Shown: piece after piece, positions 7,668 through 15,143 of the stretch
Numbering within the stretch: position 1 is the stretch's first letter
How the letters are laid out: each line of letters opens with the position of its first letter
From: Streptomyces aurantiacus
GTDB taxonomy: Bacteria; Actinomycetota; Actinomycetes; Streptomycetales; Streptomycetaceae
Assembly: GCF_027107535.1 (NCBI RefSeq)
Contig: NZ_CP114283.1
Span: 1,984,001-2,048,000 of the forward strand
Direction: 5' to 3'
DNA length: 64,000 bases
The notes under the pieces: generated by a model
Databases searched by the model: none
Told to the model about the DNA's origin: nothing
The model's input: the letters and a program-made list of their open reading frames with translations, nothing else
Program-made: the position numbers and the translations under genes

Positions 7668-8882
7668 GTGGCTGGTCGTGGGCGTGCGCCGAGGTGGGTC
7701 GTCGGGCTGCTGCTGGCCACTCTGGTGGGCTGCGGCGGCCCTTCGGGGACCGACGGCTCGTCCGCCGACGTCCAGCGCGTGCTCGACCGGCGGGCCGCGG
7801 CGGTGCGTGACGGCAGCGAGCGGGACTTCGTGGCGACGGGCGCGCCGGACTCCGTCGACGCCGGTGAACGGAGCGCCGCGCGCGCCGAGTTCAGGAACCT
7901 GCGGGCCGTTCCGCTGACCGACTGGTCGTACCGCGTGACCGGCTTCCGCCGCTCCGGCGACCGTGCCACGGCGGACGCGGACCTCCGCTACCGCATGGAC
8001 GGCTACGACCGGGCGCCCGTCGTCACCGCCCGCACGCTGACCCTCGCCCGCGCCGACGGGCGTTGGTACGTGACCGCCGACCGGCCCGCCGCCGACGCCG
8101 GCCGGCAGCTGTGGGAGCAGGGCCCCGTGCTGGCCGTACGCGGCGAGCACAGCCTCGTCCTCGGGGTCGGGCAGCCCCGGGGCGCCCTGCGCGGTTACGC
8201 GAAGCTCGCCGACCGTGCGGTGCCCGCGGTGCGTGAGGCGTGGGGCGGGGACTGGCCGGGGCAGGTCGTCGTCCTCGTACCGGCGTCGCTGGAGGGGATG
8301 GGGGAGCTGCTGGGGGCGCCCGCGTCCGGGTACCGGGGGATCGCGGCGGTCACCACGGGGGAGACGGGCGGCTCCGGGAAGACACCCGCCGACCGGATCA
8401 TCGTCAACCCCGACGCGTACGGAGTGCTGGGTTCCTTCGGCCGGCAGGTCGTCCTCACGCACGAGACGACCCATGTCGCGACCCGCACCTCGACCTCGGC
8501 GGCGACCCCCCTGTGGCTGTCCGAGGGGTACGCGGACTGGGTCGGCTACCGGGGCACCGGCCGCACCGCGACGCAGGTCGCGCCGGAGCTGGCGCGGGCC
8601 GTGGCCGAGGGCCGGGTCCCGGCCGCTCTGCCGGGCGACAAGGACTTCGGCTTCGGCGGGGACGCGGGGAAGCTGGCGCGGGCCTACGAGAGCGGCTGGC
8701 TGGCCTGCCGGCTGATCGCCGAGCGGTGGGGCGAGGTGCGGCTGGGGGAGTTCTACCGGGCCGTGGGGGCCCACGACAAGCGGGCGGGCGCGGTGGAGGC
8801 GGGGCTGCGGGAGGTCCTGGAGACGACGCCGGAGGAGTTCACGCGGATGTGGCGGGAGTACCTGCGCGACCGGCTCGGGTGA
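7668..8882 (+). CDS. Lipoprotein with HEXXH metallopeptidase-like domain
   Basis: A 404-residue protein. An N-terminal lipobox (LVGCG, Cys about 22) predicts lipidation and anchoring on the outer membrane face. The C-terminal half carries LTHETTHVAT, a zincin HEXXH motif (His265, Glu266, His269). About 20 residues later comes LWLSEGYADWVGY, whose Glu fits a gluzincin third ligand (peptidase MA-like). The region between resembles an NTF2-like or DUF domain. The GTG start has no ribosome site, but TACGAT lies 7 bases before it, suggesting a leaderless mRNA. It is only 32 bases after the NlpC/P60 gene and 23 bases from the convergent GT87 gene. The substrate is unknown; a wall or surface protein is plausible. 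Confidence 0.8.
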   Translation: MAGRGRAPRWVVGLLLATLVGCGGPSGTDGSSADVQRVLDRRAAAVRDGSERDFVATGAPDSVDAGERSAARAEFRNLRAVPLTDWSYRVTGFRRSGDRATADADLRYRMDGYDRAPVVTARTLTLARADGRWYVTADRPAADAGRQLWEQGPVLAVRGEHSLVLGVGQPRGALRGYAKLADRAVPAVREAWGGDWPGQVVVLVPASLEGMGELLGAPASGYRGIAAVTTGETGGSGKTPADRIIVNPDAYGVLGSFGRQVVLTHETTHVATRTSTSAATPLWLSEGYADWVGYRGTGRTATQVAPELARAVAEGRVPAALPGDKDFGFGGDAGKLARAYESGWLACRLIAERWGEVRLGEFYRAVGAHDKRAGAVEAGLREVLETTPEEFTRMWREYLRDRLG

Positions 8883-8905
8883 CGTGCGCGGCCGGGCCCG
8901 TGCCC

Positions 8906-10141
8906 TCAGGGGGTCAGGGACTCCTTGCCGACGGGAGCCGGCCGACCGGCCGCGGGAGCCGCGTCCGCGTACGACACGGTGTCGCGCCACAGGAGCGTGC
9001 CCGCGGTGACGGTCGCGGCGACCAGCAGGCCGTTGCGGATCACGAGCAGGGTGATCCCGAGGCTGTTGCTGGCGACGACGTCCGCGAAGTAGACGGGGAA
9101 CTCCAGGACGGTGACGAAGCTCGCCACCACGACCATCCCCGCCGGCAGGCCCATCCGGCTGCCGCGGAAGACCAGGCACACGGCGGCCAGACCCACCAGC
9201 CACACCATGTATTGCGGGCTGATGACCCGGCTCGTCGTGGTGAACAGGAGCACCGCCACGAACGCGGCGTCCGCGACCGTGTGCACCAGGAACCGCGTCG
9301 CGCACAGCCGCCACAGGAGCAGCCAGCCGAACGCGAGCCCGGTCAGCATCAGGGCCACCGTGCTCACCACGTCCACATACGGCCCGAGGAACTCCACCGA
9401 GCCGTAGTTGAGCAGGACCTGGCCCTCCCAGCCGTGGTGCCGGGCGATGTGGAAGACGAGCGAGCCGAGGGACTCGACCTCGGTCCCGCGGTCGCGCTGG
9501 AACGTCAGGAACGCGAACGCGCCCGGCATCGACACGGTGAACAGCAGCGCGATCCCGGCGGCCGTCCCGGCCGCCCAGGCCCAGGCCCTGCGCCCGGTCG
9601 TGCCCACGAGCAGCAGCAGCGGCCACACCTTCAGCAGCGCGCCGAACGCGGCCAGCGCGCCCATGAGCTTCGGATTCCGGACGCCCGCGAGGATCGCGGC
9701 CACGACGACGGCGGTCACCATCACGTCGTACCGCGAGTACACCGTCGGGCCGAGCAGGGGCACGCCCACGACCCACACCCAGGCACCGCGCCGTGACCTG
9801 CCCGGGCTCCGGGCCGCGTACAGGAGCAGTCCGAGGGCGACCAGGTCGGCGGCGAAGGCGAGGACGAAGAACGCCTCGGTGTAGGCGAGGAACGGCAGCA
9901 GAGACGGGGAGAGGATCGCGAGCGCGGCCGCCGGCGGGTACTGCCAGGTCACGTCGTCCAGCGGGAACGTGCCGGTGCGCAGGACCTCGTACCAGCCCTG
10001 GTAGGTGACCGTGACGTCACTCGTGACGTCCGGGCCGGGGAAGACGATCACCTTGAAGACGAGGAGCAGCAGCGCCAGCCTCGTCAGACCCCAGGTCACC
10101 AGCAGTACGTACGGGAACCTCGTCCCCCTGGCTCCCGCCAT
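8906..10141 (-). CDS. Polytopic membrane glycosyltransferase, GT87 family (alpha-mannosyltransferase-like)
   Basis: A 411-residue integral membrane protein with about ten hydrophobic helices. It has the GT-C/GT87 (DUF2029) character: a first extracytoplasmic loop with acidic residues after TM1, and GAWVWVVGVPLLGPTVYSRYD further on. I chose the ATG at 10141 rather than the GTG at 10147 because an AAGGG ribosome site is then 9 bases away. GT87 enzymes use polyprenyl-phosphomannose to add mannose to lipoglycans, like MptC (Rv2181) in M. tuberculosis. It is divergent from the PimB'-type gene, which supports a mannolipid role, but the acceptor cannot be told from sequence. Confidence 0.85.
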   Translation of the reverse strand: MAGARGTRFPYVLLVTWGLTRLALLLLVFKVIVFPGPDVTSDVTVTYQGWYEVLRTGTFPLDDVTWQYPPAAALAILSPSLLPFLAYTEAFFVLAFAADLVALGLLLYAARSPGRSRRGAWVWVVGVPLLGPTVYSRYDVMVTAVVVAAILAGVRNPKLMGALAAFGALLKVWPLLLLVGTTGRRAWAWAAGTAAGIALLFTVSMPGAFAFLTFQRDRGTEVESLGSLVFHIARHHGWEGQVLLNYGSVEFLGPYVDVVSTVALMLTGLAFGWLLLWRLCATRFLVHTVADAAFVAVLLFTTTSRVISPQYMVWLVGLAAVCLVFRGSRMGLPAGMVVVASFVTVLEFPVYFADVVASNSLGITLLVIRNGLLVAATVTAGTLLWRDTVSYADAAPAAGRPAPVGKESLTP

Positions 10142-10262
10142 GCGCACCTGCCCTTTTCCGTACGGATCCTGTGCGGGCCATGATGGACCGCGCCGCTGTG
10201 CGAGAGCCGTGAAGCACGGCCGCGCTCAGTCGCGGGGTGCGGGTTCGGTACTGTCGACGGCG

Positions 10263-11405
10263 ATGCACAAGACCCTGATCGTGACCAACGACTTTCCGCC
10301 GAGACCGGGCGGCATCCAGGCCTTCCTGCACAACATGGCGCTGCGCCTGGACCCCGAGCGGCTCGTCGTCTACGCCTCCACCTGGAAGCGGGGCCGGGAG
10401 GGAGCCGAGGCCACAGCCGCCTTCGACGCCGAACAGCCCTTCGTCATCGTACGCGACCGAACAACCATGCTGTTGCCGACTCCGGGGGTCTCCCGGCGGG
10501 CCGTCGGGCTGCTGCGGGAGCACGGCTGTACCTCGGTGTGGTTCGGCGCGGCGGCGCCGCTCGGACTGCTCGCACCGGCGCTGCGGAAGGCGGGCGCGGA
10601 GCGCCTCGTGGCCACCACCCACGGGCACGAGGCGGGGTGGGCGCAACTGCCCGCCGCGCGGCAACTCCTGCGCAGGATCGGCGAGTCCACGGACACGATC
10701 ACGTATCTCGGTGAGTACACGCGCTCGCGGATCGCCACCGCGCTGACGCCCGGAGCGGCCGCCCGGATGGTGCAACTGCCGCCGGGTGTCGACGAGAAGA
10801 CCTTCCACCCCGGCTCGGGCGGGGACGCCGTCCGGGACCGCCTCGGGCTGACGGACCGCCCGGTCGTGGTCTGCGTGTCCCGTCTCGTCCCGCGCAAGGG
10901 CCAGGACACGCTCATCCTCGCGATGCCGCGCATCCTGGCGAGCGAGCCCGAGGCGGTGCTGCTGATCGTGGGCGGCGGACCGTACGCGAAGGACCTGCGC
11001 AGGCTCGCGCACGAGACCGGTGTCGCCGACTCCGTCCGCTTCACCGGCGCGGTGCCCTGGTCGGAGCTCCCGGCCCACTACGGCGCGGGCGACGTCTTCG
11101 CCATGCCGTGCCGTACGCGCCGAGGAGGGCTCGACGTCGAAGGGCTCGGCATCGTCTACCTGGAGGCCTCCGCGACGGGGCTTCCCGTCGTCGCCGGTGA
11201 CTCGGGGGGCGCGCCGGACGCCGTGCTCGACGGCGAGACCGGCTGGGTCGTACGGGGCGGTTCCGCCGGGGACACGGCCGATCGCGTCGTCGCGCTCCTC
11301 GGCGACGCGGAACTGCGCCGCCGCATGGGGGAGCGGGGACGGGAATGGGTCGAGGAGAAGTGGCGCTGGGACCTCCTGGCGGAGGGTCTCAAGGAGCTGC
11401 TGTAG
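10263..11405 (+). CDS. pimB': GT4 mannosyltransferase, PimB'-type (phosphatidylinositol mannoside synthesis)
   Basis: A 380-residue soluble or peripheral GT-B glycosyltransferase. From memory of M. tuberculosis PimB' (Rv2188c) it matches closely along the whole length: VTNDFPPRPGGIQAFL at the start, VWFGAAAPLGLLAP, THGHEAGW, VSRLVPRKGQDTL (nucleotide-sugar site), VFAMPCRTRRGGLDVEGLGIVYLEAS (split: EX7E region), and a C-terminal EKWRWD. PimB' transfers the second mannose from GDP-mannose to PIM1 on the inner face of the membrane. The start is the ATG at 10263; TACTGT 8 bases upstream and no ribosome site suggest a leaderless mRNA. Its neighbours (GT87, FadD15-type, SRPBCC) match the mycobacterial locus. 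Confidence 0.92.
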   Translation: MHKTLIVTNDFPPRPGGIQAFLHNMALRLDPERLVVYASTWKRGREGAEATAAFDAEQPFVIVRDRTTMLLPTPGVSRRAVGLLREHGCTSVWFGAAAPLGLLAPALRKAGAERLVATTHGHEAGWAQLPAARQLLRRIGESTDTITYLGEYTRSRIATALTPGAAARMVQLPPGVDEKTFHPGSGGDAVRDRLGLTDRPVVVCVSRLVPRKGQDTLILAMPRILASEPEAVLLIVGGGPYAKDLRRLAHETGVADSVRFTGAVPWSELPAHYGAGDVFAMPCRTRRGGLDVEGLGIVYLEASATGLPVVAGDSGGAPDAVLDGETGWVVRGGSAGDTADRVVALLGDAELRRRMGERGREWVEEKWRWDLLAEGLKELL

Positions 11406-11432
11406 CGCCGGTGGAGGCTACTCGCTGACCTG

Positions 11433-11580
11433 TGGCCTGTCGCGCCGTTCCCCGCGCGCTGAAGGGCGTAGCCCTTTCAGGGGCGCGGGGAACTGCGCGA
11501 GCAACCACGATGGCGGGAAAGCCGCATTCGAAGGGGCGCGGGGAACGGCGCGACAAGCCACCGCGGCGGGCAAGCCGCAA
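11433..11580. repeat. Intergenic Streptomyces repeat: one inverted and two direct copies
   Basis: Two direct copies beginning GGGGCGCGGGGAACNGCGCG (about 11479-11527 and 11532-11580) continue with similar sequence for about 48 bases. An inverted copy lies at 11433-11458. Between them GAAGGGC-gta-GCCCTTTC (11461-11478) forms a hairpin. The element family is common in intergenic DNA of Streptomyces, by my recollection. Lying between convergent pimB' and fadD, it may serve as a bidirectional terminator. There is no coding content. Confidence 0.7.
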
Positions 11581-11615
11581 ACGCACCCCCCCCGCCCCAC
11601 GGCGAGTGGGCGCCC

Positions 11616-13412
11616 TCAACCCCGATAGATCGCTTCGATCTCGTCCGCGTAGTCCTTCGCCACCACATTGCGCTTGAGCTTCAGTGACGGCGTGAGATGG
11701 CCGGAGTCCTCGGTGAACTGGTGGGACAGCACACGGAACTTGCGCACCGACTCCGCCTTCGACACCGCGGCGTTGCCGTCGTCGACAGCGCTCTGGATCG
11801 CGGCGAGCAGATCCGGATCCTGACCCAGCGACGCAGCGGTCGAGCCCGCGGGCTTGCCGTGCTCGTCGGCCCAGCGGCCCAGGAACTCCTCGTCGATGGT
11901 CACCAGCGCGCCCACGAACGGCCGCCCGTCGCCCACCACCATGCACTCGGCGACGAGCGCGTGCGCGCGGATGCGGTCCTCGATCACGGCGGGCGCGACG
12001 TTCTTGCCGCCCGCGGTGACGATGATCTCCTTCTTGCGGCCGGTGATGCGGAGGTAGCCGTCCTCGTCGAGGGTGCCGATGTCACCGGTGTGGAACCAGC
12101 CGTCGGCGAGCGCCTCCTCGGTCGCGCCCTCGTTGTTCCAGTACCCCTTGAACAGGTGCTCGCCGTGCAGCAGCACCTCGCCGTCGTCCGCGATGCGGAT
12201 CACCGAACCCGGCAGCGGCTGGCCGACCGTGCCGATCTTCTGGCGGTCCCACGGGTTGAAGGCGGTGGCCGCGCAGGACTCGGTGAGGCCGTAGCCCTCC
12301 AGGACCGTGAAGCCGATGCCGCGGAAGAAGTGCCCCAGACGCTCGCCCAGCGGAGCGCCGCCCGAGATCGCGTACTCGCCCTTGCCGCCGAGCACCGCGC
12401 GCAGCTTGCTGTAGACGAGCTTGTCGAACGCCTTGTGTTTGATCTTCAGGCCGATGGAGGGGCCCGCCGGGGTGTCCAGGGCGCGGCTGTACGCGATCGC
12501 CGTGTCGGCCGCCTTGTCGAAGATCTTGCCCTTGCCGTCGGCCTGCGCCTTGGCCCGCGCCGAGTTGTAGACCTTCTCGAAGACGCGCGGCACACCGAGG
12601 ATCAACGTCGGCCGGAAGGAGGCCAGTTCGTCCGTGAGGTTCTTGATGTCCGGGACGGTGCCCAGCTTGATCGGCGCCATCATCGGCGCGACCTGCACGA
12701 GCCGCCCGAAGACGTGCGCGAGCGGAAGGAAGAGGAGGACCGAGCACTCGCCGGTCCGGAAGAGCGGCCGCAGCCGCTCCACGATGTTGCCGCACTCCGC
12801 GAAGAAGCTGCGGTGGGTCAGCACGCAGCCCTTGGGGCGCCCGGTCGTACCGCTCGTGTAGACGATGGTCGCGGGGTCGTCGGCCTTGGCGAGCGAACTG
12901 CGCTCCTCGACCGCGGCGTCCGTCACGTCCTTGCCGGCCCGGCCGAGTTCCTCGACACCGCCGCGATCGATCTGCCACACGTGCTTCAGGTGCGGCAGCC
13001 GGTCGCGCACCGACTCCACGGAGGCCGCGTGCGCGTCCAGTTCCACGACGATCCCGGTGGCTCCCGAGTCGCCGAGGATCCACTGCACCTGCTCAGGCGA
13101 GCTGGTCTCGTACACCGGCACGGTGACCGCGCCCGCGCTCCAGATCGCGAAGTCCAGCAGCGTCCACTCGTACCGCGTGCGGGACATCAGGCCGACGCGG
13201 TCACCCGGTTCGATGCCCGAGGCGATCAGGCCCTTGGCGGCGGCCTGCACCTCCGCGAGGAAGACCGTGGCCGTGACATCCGTCCAGCTGCCACCGACCT
13301 TGCGGGCGATGACCGCGACATCAGGATGCTGCGCGGCGTTTCTGCGGACGATGTCGGTCAGATTGCCGTCCGCAGGGACCTCGTACAAAGCCGGAAGGCT
13401 GAACTCGCGCAA
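11616..13412 (-). CDS. fadD: Long-chain fatty acyl-CoA synthetase, FadD15 type
   Basis: A 598-residue ANL-superfamily enzyme that adenylates fatty acids and transfers them to CoA. Visible motifs are the P-loop YTSGTTGRPKG (A3), LEGYGLTESCAATAF (A5), HTGDIG (A7) and ITGRKKEIIVTAGGKN (A8 region), with the catalytic lysine region near the C-terminus (PSLKLKRNVV). The start is TTG at 13412, supported by a GAGGAG ribosome site 8 bases upstream. The family member in M. tuberculosis (Rv2187) sits in the same neighbourhood. It probably supplies acyl-CoA for membrane lipid synthesis or degradation. A palindrome about 220 bases upstream may be a TetR-type operator. Confidence 0.94.
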   Translation of the reverse strand: MREFSLPALYEVPADGNLTDIVRRNAAQHPDVAVIARKVGGSWTDVTATVFLAEVQAAAKGLIASGIEPGDRVGLMSRTRYEWTLLDFAIWSAGAVTVPVYETSSPEQVQWILGDSGATGIVVELDAHAASVESVRDRLPHLKHVWQIDRGGVEELGRAGKDVTDAAVEERSSLAKADDPATIVYTSGTTGRPKGCVLTHRSFFAECGNIVERLRPLFRTGECSVLLFLPLAHVFGRLVQVAPMMAPIKLGTVPDIKNLTDELASFRPTLILGVPRVFEKVYNSARAKAQADGKGKIFDKAADTAIAYSRALDTPAGPSIGLKIKHKAFDKLVYSKLRAVLGGKGEYAISGGAPLGERLGHFFRGIGFTVLEGYGLTESCAATAFNPWDRQKIGTVGQPLPGSVIRIADDGEVLLHGEHLFKGYWNNEGATEEALADGWFHTGDIGTLDEDGYLRITGRKKEIIVTAGGKNVAPAVIEDRIRAHALVAECMVVGDGRPFVGALVTIDEEFLGRWADEHGKPAGSTAASLGQDPDLLAAIQSAVDDGNAAVSKAESVRKFRVLSHQFTEDSGHLTPSLKLKRNVVAKDYADEIEAIYRG

Positions 13413-13632
13413 GACTGCTGCTCCTCATAGGGCGCCGACGCCACGACTTCGTGTGATGCGACGGAGTGGTCCAAGGCTCGGGCAGGTGCTCCGGGAGACG
13501 GTTGTTGAAACCCTGAGCACGACTGGACTGCCCGGACGTTACCCGCCGGTACTGCCTCTAGGACAGGGGGGTCCATGAGATGTTCCCCGCGTCACACGTG
13601 TTGGCGTTCCTCCGCGCACAGTAGTCCAACGC

Positions 13633-13652
13633 GTTACTGACCGGGTAGTAAC
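13633..13652. promoter_or_regulatory. Candidate TetR-type operator palindrome between fadD and the phosphoesterase gene
   Basis: GTTACTGACCGGGTAGTAAC is a 20-base imperfect palindrome (16 of 20 positions symmetric) with perfect 6-base arms GTTACT/AGTAAC. TTACT-type palindromes are used by actinobacterial TetR regulators of fatty-acid genes. It lies 56 bases before the phosphoesterase start and 221 bases before the divergent fadD start. The regulator is not in the window. Confidence 0.4.
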
Positions 13653-13707
13653 CGCAGGTCCGCCCGCATCTACACACGTTTGCTCCACAGGCTTACCCTT
13701 GATCGTC

Positions 13708-14520
13708 ATGGCAGGCACACAACGCGGCGACGGCGGCGGCATCCGAGAGACCCCGAGGACACGGCTCCATGTCGTGAGCGACGTGCACGGCAACGCCCGT
13801 GACCTGGCCAGGGCCGGGGCCGGCGCGGACGCCCTGATCTGTCTGGGCGACCTCGTGCTCTTCATCGACTACGCCGACCACTCCCGCGGCATCTTCCCCG
13901 ACCTGTTCGGCACCGAGAACACGGACCGCATCGTCGAGCTCCGCACGGCCCGCCGCTACGAGGACGCCCGGGCCCTGGGCGCGCGCCTGTGGGCGGGCGT
14001 CGACCGCGGCCCCGCCATCGAGAAGGCCGTACGGAAGCAGTACGCCGAACTGTTCGCGGCGTTCCCCACTCCGACGTACGCCACCTACGGCAACGTCGAC
14101 ATACCGTCCCTCTGGTCGGAGTACGCCGGACCCGGCACCACCGTGCTCGACGGCGAGCGTGTCGAGATCGGCGGCCGGGTCTTCGGCTTCGTCGGCGGCG
14201 GACTGCGTTCGCCCATGCGGACGCCGTACGAGATCAGCGACGAGGAGTACGCGGCGAAGATAGAGGCCGTCGGAGAGGTCGACGTGCTGTGCACGCACAT
14301 CCCGCCGGAGATCCCCGAACTCGTCTACGACACCGTGGCCCGGCGGTTCGAGCGCGGCAGCCGCGCGCTGCTCGACGCGATCCGGCGCACCCGGCCGCGG
14401 TACTCGCTTTTCGGCCACGTCCACCAGCCACTCGCCCGGCGGATGCGGGTCGGCGCCACCGAGTGCGTGAACGTGGGGCACTTCGCCGGATCCGGGAAGC
14501 CGTGGGTACTGCAGTGGTGA
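13708..14520 (+). CDS. Calcineurin-like metallophosphoesterase
   Basis: A 270-residue protein with the dinuclear metal motifs in order: VVSDVHGNARD (DxH), CLGDLVL (GD), TYGNVDI (GN[HD]), CTHIPPE, and FGHVHQPL (GHxH). All expected ligands are present, so it should be an active phosphatase, phosphodiesterase or nuclease of cytosolic type (no signal peptide). I chose the ATG at 13708; TTG at 13699 is possible. TACCCT about 8 bases upstream with no ribosome site hints at a leaderless message. The specific substrate is unknown. Confidence 0.9.
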   Translation: MAGTQRGDGGGIRETPRTRLHVVSDVHGNARDLARAGAGADALICLGDLVLFIDYADHSRGIFPDLFGTENTDRIVELRTARRYEDARALGARLWAGVDRGPAIEKAVRKQYAELFAAFPTPTYATYGNVDIPSLWSEYAGPGTTVLDGERVEIGGRVFGFVGGGLRSPMRTPYEISDEEYAAKIEAVGEVDVLCTHIPPEIPELVYDTVARRFERGSRALLDAIRRTRPRYSLFGHVHQPLARRMRVGATECVNVGHFAGSGKPWVLQW

Positions 14521-14521
14521 G

Positions 14522-14556
14522 GGCTCCCGGCGGCCGCGGGGCCGGGGGCGGGAGCC
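14522..14556 (+). terminator. Hairpin after the metallophosphoesterase gene
   Basis: GGCTCCCG (14522-14529) pairs with CGGGAGCC (14549-14556) around a GC-rich loop, directly after the stop codon. There is no T run, as is usual for Streptomyces hairpin terminators. Confidence 0.5.
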
Positions 14557-14657
14557 GGCCCGCCGCGCGGTAGCCTTCACGCTGCACACACAGGTGGAAA
14601 GCGTTCGTACCCCGTAGAACACCCCCTGCCCGGACCGCATCTGGAGGAGCCACAGCG

Positions 14658-15101
14658 ATGGCCGAACACACCAGCTCGAGCATCACGATCGAGGCGGCGC
14701 CGGCCGACGTCATGGCGGTCATCGCCGACTTCGCCCGCTACCCGGACTGGACGGGCGAGGTGAAGGAGGCGCAGGTGCTCGCGACGGACGAGAAGGGCCG
14801 CGCCGAGCAGGTACGCCTCGTCATGGACGCCGGCGCCATCAAGGACGACCAGACCCTGGGCTACACCTGGACCGGCGACCACGAGGTCTCCTGGACCCTG
14901 GTCAAGTCCCAGATGCTCCGCTCCCTGGACGGCTCGTACATCCTCAAGCCCGCGGGCCTGAGCGCCACCCAGGTCACCTACCAGCTCACCGTCGACGTCA
15001 AGATCCCGATGCTCGGCATGATCAAGCGCAAGGCGGAGAAGGTCATCATCGACCGCGCCCTGGCGGGACTGAAGAAGCGCGTGGAGACGGGCGAGAAGTA
15101 G
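14658..15101 (+). CDS. SRPBCC (START-like, polyketide cyclase type) protein
   Basis: A 147-residue single-domain helix-grip protein: an N-terminal strand (SSSITIEAAP), the FARYPDWTGEVKEA loop typical of the family, and a long amphipathic C-terminal helix. Such proteins bind lipids or hydrophobic ligands in a deep cavity. A GGAGGAG ribosome site precedes the ATG by 9 bases. The gene is followed by the ArsA-like ATPase gene after 42 bases. The same pair (TB16.3/Rv2185c and Rv2184c) occurs in M. tuberculosis. The shared function is unknown; lipid handling linked to an ATPase is a guess. Confidence 0.88.
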   Translation: MAEHTSSSITIEAAPADVMAVIADFARYPDWTGEVKEAQVLATDEKGRAEQVRLVMDAGAIKDDQTLGYTWTGDHEVSWTLVKSQMLRSLDGSYILKPAGLSATQVTYQLTVDVKIPMLGMIKRKAEKVIIDRALAGLKKRVETGEK

Positions 15102-15143
15102 CGGCAGCCGCTTCGGCCGCCCCACCCCGTACCGTTCACCCAC

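Noticed and set aside
7587..9776. A 729-codon open frame on the minus strand
   Set aside because: Overlaps the lipoprotein gene antisense and the GT87 gene out of frame; the GT87 and lipoprotein frames carry clear domains.
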